From positions 1 through 5,210 of the forward strand of contig DAOVRI010000130.1 of NCBI GenBank assembly GCA_030628245.1: DNA of 5,210 nucleotides, read 5' to 3'. A program made the position numbers and the translations under genes. The notes under the pieces were generated by a model, which did no database searches, was not told where the DNA came from, and saw only the letters and a program-made list of their open reading frames with translations. This DNA is from Dehalococcoidales bacterium. Its GTDB lineage: Bacteria; Chloroflexota; Dehalococcoidia; Dehalococcoidales; RBG-16-60-22. Below, in pieces: positions 1 to 5,210 of this stretch; the stretch's first letter is position 1, and each line of letters starts with the position of its first letter.

Positions 1-135
1 CTGTCTGGTAAAGAGGCACTAAAGCGGGCGATAGAATCAGGCCTCTTTGAGAAGTGCGATAAATACGTTGAGTTCGTTGTCGAGAAGCTCTACGAACTGG
101 AGGAAAAGCGAAGCTCGCCTGAAACGGGCACCTGA
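1..135 (+). CDS. C-terminal end of an unidentified protein (5' truncated by window edge)
   Basis: Frame 1 is open from the first base to a TGA at 133-135 and gives the last 44 residues of a protein that begins before the window. The peptide is rich in charged residues and looks helical, with a stretch reading GLFEKCDKYVEFVVEKLYEL and a polar, disordered-looking tail ending in SSPETGT. The regular spacing of hydrophobic residues and the lysine/glutamate-rich composition look like real coding sequence and not a chance frame. I do not recognise the family from this fragment: it contains no complete motif, and the single cysteine cannot be interpreted alone. It is transcribed toward the response regulator gene and is not part of that operon. 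A short inverted repeat (GGCAC, 4-base loop, GTGCC; 127-140) overlaps its stop codon but has no T-tract after it. Confidence 0.6.
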   Translation: MSGKEALKRAIESGLFEKCDKYVEFVVEKLYELEEKRSSPETGT

Positions 136-280
136 GTGCCGCTTATCACGTAGTGAGTGGTGCCGCCGATAGTGGTCTTGCTTCTATGCCGTCAATGGTC
201 GATGGCAGATGGCCTGGGTAAATAGTAAATTCGTCATGCATAACTAATTACTGAAGTCATTTTGAACGGTTAGCCTGTAT
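136..280. other. Convergent intergenic region, no gene seen
   Basis: These 145 bases separate the stop codons of two genes that converge. There is no supportable reading frame and no RNA gene. Possible secondary structure is weak: a GGCAC/GTGCC stem at the left edge (127-140) and a short imperfect stem around 188-206 on either strand. Neither is followed by a run of T on the relevant strand, so I do not call an intrinsic terminator. A GTGCCGC heptamer occurs twice as a direct repeat near the left end (136-142 and about 160-166). The AT-rich right half (about 220-265) shows nothing definite. Confidence 0.5.
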
Positions 281-1300
281 TCAATCCTTTAAAGAATTTA
301 TTATCGGTGTTTTTAAGAAGGCTTTGACAACGGCAGGGTCGAACTGGGTGCTGGCGCACCTTTTAATCTCGGTGATTGCCTTGGTCGCGGCCATAGCGGC
401 TCTATAGGGACGGTCTGAAGTCATCGCATCAAATGAATCCGCTACGGCCAGGATTCTGGCGCCGAGGGGTATCTCTTCGCCGGCTACTGTCTGGTTGAGG
501 CCGGTTCCATCGTACCTGTCATGGTGATGCCTTATGGCCTCGGCTATCGTGTCATTCACCAGTGGTTGTACGATGCCGGGACCTATATTGCAGTGTGTCA
601 GGATATAATTATATTCCGTAGGCGTCAGCGTGCCCGGTTTATTTTGAACACCCTGGTCAATGCCAATCTTGCCGATATCATGCAGGAGGGCGGCCCAGCG
701 CAGATTTTCCAGTTCCTCACCCGTTAGACCCAGAGCCAGTCCTGTATCGATGGCTATTTTGGTCACTCTCCGTGAATGACCTGCCGTGTATTTGTCCTTG
801 GCTTCCAGAGCGCCTATCAGTGACTCAACGGCGTCGATGAAGAGCTCCTGGAGTTCTTTGGCCTGTTCTTCCACCCTACCTTCGAGCACCTGTCTCGTCT
901 CTTTCAGGTTGAGCTCCAGCCTTCTCTTTTCCAGTACCATCTGGATATTAGCGACAAGCTGTTTGACGTCAAATGGCTTGGTAATGTAGTCCTGGGCTCC
1001 ATTTTTCATGCAGTTGACAATGGTATCCGGGTCCACGACGGCAGTGGCCATGACAACCGCGGTATCAGGGAAGTATTCTTTAAGCTGGGGCAACAGTTCG
1101 CTGCCTGATGTACCCGGCATCATGATGTCCAGAATAACCAGGTCGGCCGGACTTTTTTGAAGAGAGCCCAGAGCCTCTTCGGCGTTACTGGCCTCATTAC
1201 AATCGAAGCCATTAACGGTCAAGCATCTATTCAGGCTTCTCCGTACCGTTTTCTCGTCATCTACAATAAGAATCGACTCTTTGGAAGGTGCTGTAACCAT
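281..1300 (-). CDS. Response regulator: receiver domain fused to HD-GYP-type phosphodiesterase domain
   Basis: A 339-residue soluble two-component response regulator, probably controlling cyclic-di-GMP breakdown. The receiver domain (about residues 8-122) has the acidic pair D14/D15, phosphoacceptor D58 (in LVILDIMMPG), T86, switch aromatic Y105 and K108 (TKPF). A charged coiled-coil linker follows (about 122-155). The HD-GYP-type domain (about 155-330) has H175, the HD pair H207/D208 with K211 (LLHDIGK), H236, H259/H260, D288 (VADSFDAMTS) and RPYR at 297-300, so the di-iron ligands known for the family appear present. The signature is unusual: the usual HHE-x-x-DGxGYP reads HHDRYDGTGLN, with Glu replaced by Asp and Tyr-Pro by Leu-Asn, so activity is likely but not assured. 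The start is supported by a Shine-Dalgarno sequence nine bases upstream. It follows the PAS histidine kinase on the same strand by 88 bases and is its probable partner. No DNA-binding domain is present. Confidence 0.93.
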   Translation of the reverse strand: MVTAPSKESILIVDDEKTVRRSLNRCLTVNGFDCNEASNAEEALGSLQKSPADLVILDIMMPGTSGSELLPQLKEYFPDTAVVMATAVVDPDTIVNCMKNGAQDYITKPFDVKQLVANIQMVLEKRRLELNLKETRQVLEGRVEEQAKELQELFIDAVESLIGALEAKDKYTAGHSRRVTKIAIDTGLALGLTGEELENLRWAALLHDIGKIGIDQGVQNKPGTLTPTEYNYILTHCNIGPGIVQPLVNDTIAEAIRHHHDRYDGTGLNQTVAGEEIPLGARILAVADSFDAMTSDRPYRAAMAATKAITEIKRCASTQFDPAVVKAFLKTPIINSLKD

Positions 1301-1388
1301 TTTATTATTCCCCTTTTTACTTCATTTCCCCTGCGAGTATTCGCTGGTGCCCGTTTATTTCTGGTTCTATCTTCATTCCTTTTCTCTG
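1301..1388 (-). other. Gap between kinase and regulator genes
   Basis: The 88 bases between the kinase stop and the regulator start are purine-rich on the minus strand. I see no convincing -35/-10 promoter pair and no hairpin followed by T residues, which fits co-transcription of kinase and regulator. A 19-codon reading frame (1317-1376, minus strand) ends 16 bases before the regulator ATG. Its start codon directly abuts an AAAAGGA sequence with no spacing, so I do not call it a gene. Confidence 0.45.
1310..1318 (-). promoter_or_regulatory. Ribosome binding site of the response regulator gene
   Basis: On the minus strand the sequence AAAAAGGGG ends nine bases before the ATG at 1298-1300, a purine-rich Shine-Dalgarno match at normal spacing. 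It supports this ATG as the start. The receiver domain's first beta strand (SILIVDD) begins at about residue 9, which also fits this start. A second, similar AGGGGAAATG stretch lies just upstream (about 1323-1332) but leads to ATG-AAG-TAA and is not a useful start. Confidence 0.6.
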
Positions 1389-4300
1389 CTAAACCGTTTG
1401 GGGCGCAACAGGCATTCTAATGGTGAACGTGGTGCCTTGGTTTACCCGGGTTTTAACGCTTATCTTGCCGCCGTGCTTGACGACTATCCCGTAGCAGATG
1501 CTCAGACCGAGGCCGGTGCCCTTGCCGATATCTTTGGTGGTGAAGAAGGGGTCGAATATCCGGGACAGCAAATGCTTCTTAATCCCGCGCCCGTTATCCT
1601 TAAAATGAATGTTGATGTGGTTGTTGTCCCTTTCCGTTGTCACGCTTAGCTTGCCCGGCCGGTTGGCTTCCTTGATAGCGGCTTCGGCGTTCAAGATGAG
1701 GTTCAGGAAGACCTGCTGGAGCTGGAATTTGTCCATAGGAATGTCCGGCAGGTTCTCTTGAAGCTTCGTAGCCGTGGTGATATTGCTTACCTTTTCCTCG
1801 TATTCGCGCAGTCTCAGGACGTCTCTAATGACCTCGTTAGTGGATGCCTGGCCGTTTTCATAGTTGTTATTGCGGGCAAAGAGGAGGACGTTTTTCACGA
1901 TACTGGCGGCGCGTTTAGCCTCGCTGTAAACGCACTCTAAATCCTCCTTATGCTCTTCAGGAATGTCGCTATCCATGAGCAACTGTGATAAGGCCAGGAC
2001 GCCGGTTAAAGGATTATTGAGTTCATGTGCCAGGCCGGCGGCCATTTCTCCTATCGAAGCCAGACGGTCCGTGAGATAAAGTTTTTCCTCCTCTTCTCTT
2101 TCCTGGGAGACATCGGTAAAAGTGAGCAGCGTTCGCCCCCCGTCCATCTTAGTAACAACGCTGGCGATTCTCTTTTCGAGGCCTTTTACCTGATACCTGA
2201 ATTCCAGCGTATTATTCTCTTTATTCCCCTGTTTTACGGCCTTGTACAGGTTGAACAACTGGTTTACGGGTATTATTTCATTAAGTAGTTTATTCGCAAT
2301 CGCTTTCTTGCCTGTATGGAAAATCTTATAGAAAGCTTCGTTGGCAAGTAATATCCGGCCATTGCTTTCGATAACGAGCACCCCCTCCGGCATGGTGGCC
2401 AGGATACGCTCGATTAGTTGTTTGTGAACCTGTAATTTGGCTTCCACCTCTTTCGTTTTGGTGATATCGCGCTGGACGTCTATATATGAGCAAGTTTCAC
2501 CTTTCTCGTCGAACAAGGGGGTCAGCCGGCAATCGCAGATGATAGCCCTGCCGTCTTTGCGCTGTTTGGTGGCTGTCGTACTCCAGACTTTACCGCTTGC
2601 GAGCGTTCGGAGTATTTTCTGCCTTGCTTTCTTGGAAATAGCTTTGTCGTTAAAGATTCCCAGGCCTTTGCCCAGCACCTCTTCGATGGAATAACCGAAT
2701 AAGTCCTGTGCGGCCTGGTTTATATAAGTAATCTTGAAATCGGGGTCGGTAATAATTATGGAATCCGATACCTGCCGTGTGACGGAACTGAGAAGTCTTA
2801 GCTGTTCCTCCGCCTGCTTTTGCCGGGTTATATCGGTGGTCAGGATAATCATACATGGTTCGTTGCCCAGGTTGACGAATTCTGCAGACATATATCCCGT
2901 ACGGATCTCACCTGACTTCGTGCGGAATTGAGTGGGTTCGTTGTGAACTCTACCCTGCTCCTGTAGCATCTGCAATACTTGGTTGCGGTGTTCCTCGTTC
3001 TTCCAGATGCCCAGTTCCGCGGAACTGCGGCCGATTACTTCTTCACGGGTGTAGCCTTTATCCCTGAGGAAGCTTTCATTGACTTCAATAAATGTGCCGT
3101 CTTTAAGTCGGCTGATGGACATTGAGCCGGGGCTGGCGTGAAACGCTTTGGAGAACCGTTCCTCGGACTCGCGTAAGGCCTCCTGTGCTTTCTTGCGCTC
3201 GGTGATATCTGTGGCTACGGCGAGCATGCATGATTCACCGCCGATGTTGATTATGTCCGCCGAGCAAAGCCAGGTGCAAATTTCTCCCGATTTAGTGCGG
3301 AAGTCATACTCCTCGTGTCGCATTGTGCCCTGTTCTTCCAGGAGCCGGGTCATCCTGTCCCGCTCTTCCAGATTGACCCACATATTGAATTCATCGTTGC
3401 TGTGGCCGATTAATTCCTCACGGGAATAACCGGAAAAGTGAACGAAGCTGTCATTAACTTCAGCGTATTTCCCGTCTTGCAGGTTCACGATGGTCATCAT
3501 GTCGGGGCTGGAGCGGAAGGCTGCGGAGAATTTCTCTTCTGACTCACGCAGTGCTTCCTCGGCCCGCTTGCGCCCGGTGATGTCCCGGCACACGCAGAAA
3601 ATCAGCTTTTCTCCCGCGAATACAGCCCCATTGGTGCTTATTTCAACGTCATAGATGGTACCATCTTTGCGTCGGTGTTGCGTCTCGAAGTGGTCGCCGG
3701 TCTCATCAACACTCTGGATCATATCAAGCACTTGCTCAGGCGGAAATTGAAACTCCCAATCCCACACTTGGAGCTGACGGACTTCTTCCAGGGAATATCC
3801 GAGCATCTCTGCAAATCGCTGGTTAGACTCATATACGTTGCCATTCTGATCAAGGACAACAATCCCGTCCCTTGACTGCTCGATGAGGATACGCCGCCGG
3901 ATTGCTTCGTTAGCCAGTGCTTCCTCAGCCTGCTTGCGCTCGGTGATGTCGCGGACAAATACAAACATTTGCCCTTCCTCTATATTCAGATAATTTACGC
4001 TAATTTCAATATCAATTATCTTACCGTCTTTTCGTTTGTGCTGCGTCTCGAAACGGTCTGAGCCATGCTCCATTATTTTCTTAATGCGTTGAGCAGTTTG
4101 CTCAGGCTTTTCTATGGCTTCAATGTCCTGAATAGACATTTCAAGTAGCTCTTCGCGCGTATAACCCGTTATCTTACAATATGAGTCGTTGACTTCGAGA
4201 AATTTACCCTCTAAATTGCAGGCCCAGAAACCGTCAAGGGCTGTTTTTATAATTGCCTGCTGTTTCTCCTCCGCCTGCTTGCGCTCGGTGATGTCGTGCT

Positions 4301-4754
4301 GAATTACTAGAATACGTTGCTTCCCGCCCACTTTCACCAGATCAACATTAAGCTCGGTCCATCCGGTGGTTCCATCTTTGTGTTGATAAACAGCCTCAAA
4401 CGGTTCGGGTGTTTTCCCTCTAACGATAGAATTAAATACACGAATATATTTAGGGATGTCTTTAATTCGAACTGATGCTATCTTTGAAAAGTGCTTGCCG
4501 ACGAATTCACCTTCAGGAAAACCGCCTTTGATGTAAACAGCAGAGTTACAATATATAATCACACCCTTCAAGTCCAAAATTGTTACACCGACCGGGAGAA
4601 GCTTGAACAGTCTTCTATAGTCTGCCTCTGACTCCCGCAGTGCCTCCTCCGCCTGCTTACGCTCGGCTTCCTGCGCTTCCAGTTCAGCAAGCTGTTGGCG
4701 CATTTCCTCCATCTCCTTTATAAGCTGTGTTTTAGTTTTGGTAATGTTTTTCAT
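1389..4754 (-). CDS. Soluble sensor histidine kinase with seven PAS domains
   Basis: A 1121-residue kinase expected to read intracellular signals and phosphorylate a partner response regulator. After an N-terminal coiled coil (about 5-45) come seven PAS domains, ending near residues 158, 274, 397, 522, 646, 768 and 885. Most close with a DITERKQAEEAL-type linker, the PAS/PAC hallmark. The HisKA region (about 890-962) carries phosphoacceptor H910 in AHELNNPL. The HATPase domain (about 1005-1117) has an N box with N1018 and N1022, G1 box DNGRGI (1053-1058), F box FDPFFTTK (1067-1074) and G2 box GKGTGLGLSI (1077-1086), so all catalytic elements are intact. HELNNPL and the G boxes resemble AtoS/NtrB-class kinases. 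There is no transmembrane segment, signal peptide, GAF or receiver domain. The start lacks a clear Shine-Dalgarno sequence. I keep it because the N-terminal coil is typical of PAS kinases; Met15 and Met18 are alternatives. What each PAS binds cannot be read from sequence. The regulator gene downstream is its likely partner. Confidence 0.95.
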   Translation of the reverse strand: MKNITKTKTQLIKEMEEMRQQLAELEAQEAERKQAEEALRESEADYRRLFKLLPVGVTILDLKGVIIYCNSAVYIKGGFPEGEFVGKHFSKIASVRIKDIPKYIRVFNSIVRGKTPEPFEAVYQHKDGTTGWTELNVDLVKVGGKQRILVIQHDITERKQAEEKQQAIIKTALDGFWACNLEGKFLEVNDSYCKITGYTREELLEMSIQDIEAIEKPEQTAQRIKKIMEHGSDRFETQHKRKDGKIIDIEISVNYLNIEEGQMFVFVRDITERKQAEEALANEAIRRRILIEQSRDGIVVLDQNGNVYESNQRFAEMLGYSLEEVRQLQVWDWEFQFPPEQVLDMIQSVDETGDHFETQHRRKDGTIYDVEISTNGAVFAGEKLIFCVCRDITGRKRAEEALRESEEKFSAAFRSSPDMMTIVNLQDGKYAEVNDSFVHFSGYSREELIGHSNDEFNMWVNLEERDRMTRLLEEQGTMRHEEYDFRTKSGEICTWLCSADIINIGGESCMLAVATDITERKKAQEALRESEERFSKAFHASPGSMSISRLKDGTFIEVNESFLRDKGYTREEVIGRSSAELGIWKNEEHRNQVLQMLQEQGRVHNEPTQFRTKSGEIRTGYMSAEFVNLGNEPCMIILTTDITRQKQAEEQLRLLSSVTRQVSDSIIITDPDFKITYINQAAQDLFGYSIEEVLGKGLGIFNDKAISKKARQKILRTLASGKVWSTTATKQRKDGRAIICDCRLTPLFDEKGETCSYIDVQRDITKTKEVEAKLQVHKQLIERILATMPEGVLVIESNGRILLANEAFYKIFHTGKKAIANKLLNEIIPVNQLFNLYKAVKQGNKENNTLEFRYQVKGLEKRIASVVTKMDGGRTLLTFTDVSQEREEEEKLYLTDRLASIGEMAAGLAHELNNPLTGVLALSQLLMDSDIPEEHKEDLECVYSEAKRAASIVKNVLLFARNNNYENGQASTNEVIRDVLRLREYEEKVSNITTATKLQENLPDIPMDKFQLQQVFLNLILNAEAAIKEANRPGKLSVTTERDNNHINIHFKDNGRGIKKHLLSRIFDPFFTTKDIGKGTGLGLSICYGIVVKHGGKISVKTRVNQGTTFTIRMPVAPQTV
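2811..3548 (-). repeat. Tandem PAS pair, domains 4 and 5 of the kinase
   Basis: Residues about 403-527 and 528-648 align in exact 125-residue register over most of their length. ALRESEEKFS at 401-410 matches ALRESEERFS at 526-535, EVND/EVNES-F matches at 432 and 557, GYSREELIG matches GYTREEVIG, and FRTKSGEI is identical at 485-492 and 610-617. The 375-base spacing of the flanking DNA linkers (3556, 3181, 2806) agrees. This is the clearest internal duplication in the gene. Core differences (for example WLCSADIINIGGESCM against YMSAEFVNLGNEPCM) show the two copies are no longer equivalent. Confidence 0.75.
3549..4259 (-). repeat. Tandem PAS pair, domains 2 and 3 of the kinase
   Basis: Residues about 166-280 and 281-402 are adjacent PAS domains that share matching blocks: FETQHKRKDGKI at 235-246 against FETQHRRKDGTI at 356-367, followed by D-I/V-EIS and ending in FVRDITERKQAEEAL against CVCRDITGRKRAEEAL. 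The N-terminal halves are more divergent, including the region after the NxxFxxxxGY-type motif. The pattern fits an old tandem duplication followed by divergence of the ligand-facing part, although generic PAS/PAC similarity explains some of it. Confidence 0.55.
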
Positions 4755-4840
4755 TCAGTCACACTTGAAGGCAGATTGCGGTGCAACGAAGCCACATTGT
4801 GGTATAGTAAACCTTCCGTTACTCATCCGTTCGGATACCG
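4755..4840 (-). other. Gap between pilin and kinase genes with short dyads
   Basis: The 86 bases between the pilin stop and the kinase start hold three small inverted repeats: ATCCGTTCGGAT at 4825-4836, CCACATTGTGG at 4792-4802 and TTGCGGTGCAA at 4776-4786. All stems are four or five base pairs and none is followed by a T-run on the minus strand, so none is a convincing intrinsic terminator. A TATACC/TACTAT-like stretch on the minus strand (about 4801-4809) could serve as a -10 element, but I see no matching -35. Read-through from the pilin into the kinase is possible, as is a weak or activator-dependent promoter here. Confidence 0.4.
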
Positions 4841-5203
4841 TCAGTAGCCGGTGGTAGCCTGGGTGACCAGCCCGGTCGTATCGCAGGAATAGGTGCCCTT
4901 GGTTGTCGCCGTTCTCAGGTAAGTAGGATACATTACGTTCCCGGTGGGGAACGCCGACATGTTGCTGGTCGCCGAGGTAGCCGTAACCGAGGTTATGGCG
5001 CCTTTCGCCATCATTGTATCCATGGCTGTCTGTACGGTAACCAGCTCGGCCTTGGAGGCTTCTGTCTGACCTTCACCGGCAAGTCCGGTAACATTGGGCA
5101 GGACGACAGCCGCCAGTACGCCCAGGATAGCCACGACGATAAGCAGTTCCACCAGGGTAAAACCTTTGCCATCACGGTCGATTTTCTTAAGAAACCTGCG
5201 CAT
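4841..5203 (-). CDS. Type IV pilin-like prepilin (GspG/PilA-type, N-methylation leader)
   Basis: A 120-residue prepilin whose mature form should be a pilus or pseudopilus subunit anchored in the cytoplasmic membrane before assembly. The class III leader is clear: positively charged residues 1-13, Gly14 at the prepilin peptidase cleavage site, Phe15 as the methylated mature N terminus, and Glu19 at the conserved +5 position, in GKGFTLVELLIVVAILGVLA. The hydrophobic helix runs about 15-37 with Pro36, as in the PilA/PulG families. The mature part is about 106 residues, short for a pilin, with a Ser/Thr-rich middle (71-83) and one cysteine (C107), so the usual C-terminal disulfide loop cannot form within one chain. 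Only seven bases precede the ATG, so its ribosome site is not visible and a start further upstream cannot be excluded, but leader length favours this one. Pilin, pseudopilin and competence pilin cannot be told apart without the assembly genes. Confidence 0.93.
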   Translation of the reverse strand: MRRFLKKIDRDGKGFTLVELLIVVAILGVLAAVVLPNVTGLAGEGQTEASKAELVTVQTAMDTMMAKGAITSVTATSATSNMSAFPTGNVMYPTYLRTATTKGTYSCDTTGLVTQATTGY

Positions 5204-5210
5204 GATGGTA

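Larger units (their letters stand above)
2461..4674 (-). repeat. Recurring ~30-base linker repeat at the PAS boundaries of the kinase gene
   Basis: Written on the plus strand, a unit containing cttgcgctcggtgatgtcg recurs at 4645-4674, 4267-4296, 3922-3951, 3556-3585, 3181-3210 and 2806-2835, with a decayed copy ending at about 2469. By eye the copies at 4267 and 3922 differ at one base in 30; the 3556 and 3181 copies differ from 4267 at about 4 and 6 bases. Start-to-start distances are 378, 345, 366, 375 and 375 bases, all multiples of three. Each unit encodes the DITERKQAEEAL-type linker that ends one PAS domain and begins the next. The repeat is part of the coding sequence, not a mobile element. 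It is a natural substrate for in-frame unequal recombination that would add or remove whole PAS modules. Confidence 0.85.

Noticed and set aside
127..140. GGCAC-CTGA-GTGCC hairpin over the stop codon of the left-edge gene as an intrinsic terminator
   Set aside because: The stem is only five base pairs and no T-run follows on the plus strand.
521..727. Plus-strand open frame inside the response regulator gene
   Set aside because: It lies fully antisense to the conserved HD-GYP domain, has no recognisable domain or ribosome site, and is a shadow of the minus-strand gene.
1317..1376. 19-codon minus-strand frame just upstream of the response regulator, possible leader peptide
   Set aside because: Its ATG has no properly spaced Shine-Dalgarno sequence, the peptide has no attenuator-like residue run, and no alternative hairpins follow it.
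2650..2856. Minus-strand open frame of 68 codons inside the kinase gene
   Set aside because: It overlaps the kinase in another frame across PAS5/PAS6, where the main frame keeps clear PAS motifs; composition looks like an out-of-frame shadow.
2806..4674. Regularly spaced repeats as a CRISPR-like array
   Set aside because: Units are about 350-375 bases apart, in frame, and encode PAS linkers within one continuous gene; spacers are homologous PAS domains, not unique short sequences.
4801..4809. TATACC/TACTAT-like -10 promoter element before the kinase
   Set aside because: No -35 hexamer resembling TTGACA is present at 16-18 base spacing on the minus strand.

Overview
The window carries three complete or near-complete genes on the minus strand and the 3' end of one gene on the plus strand. 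Read in the direction of transcription (high to low coordinates), the minus-strand genes are a type IV pilin-like major prepilin (4841-5203), a very large soluble sensor histidine kinase with seven consecutive PAS domains (1389-4754), and a response regulator that joins a receiver domain to an HD-GYP-type phosphodiesterase domain (281-1300). The plus-strand fragment (1-135) ends convergently toward the response regulator, with 145 bases between the two stop codons.

The organism is a bacterium of moderate GC content. The class III (N-methylated) prepilin leader, a kinase built from many PAS modules joined by 'DITERKQAEEALRESE' linkers, and a REC-HD-GYP regulator are typical of environmental anaerobes such as Chloroflexota (Dehalococcoidia-like), Deltaproteobacteria and deep-branching Firmicutes. 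I lean toward a Dehalococcoidia-like Chloroflexota from the general look of the pilin and kinase, but this is an impression and not a demonstrated assignment.

The kinase and regulator form a natural two-component pair on the same strand, with an 88-base gap and a good Shine-Dalgarno sequence before the regulator. The kinase has no membrane segment and no receiver domain of its own. It would sense intracellular signals through its PAS array, autophosphorylate at His910 and pass the phosphate to Asp58 of the regulator. The regulator's output is expected to be cyclic-di-GMP hydrolysis, although its GYP tripeptide is altered. The pilin lies 86 bases upstream of the kinase with no convincing terminator between, which suggests, but does not prove, a link between surface pili and c-di-GMP signalling.

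The most unusual feature is the internal architecture of the kinase gene. A linker of about 30 bases recurs in frame at nearly every PAS boundary, some copies almost identical in DNA, and two neighbouring pairs of PAS domains (2/3 and 4/5) look like tandem duplicates. I saw no RNA gene, CRISPR array, insertion sequence or strong intrinsic terminator. I did not find a clearly novel system; these are known families in a somewhat unusual arrangement.
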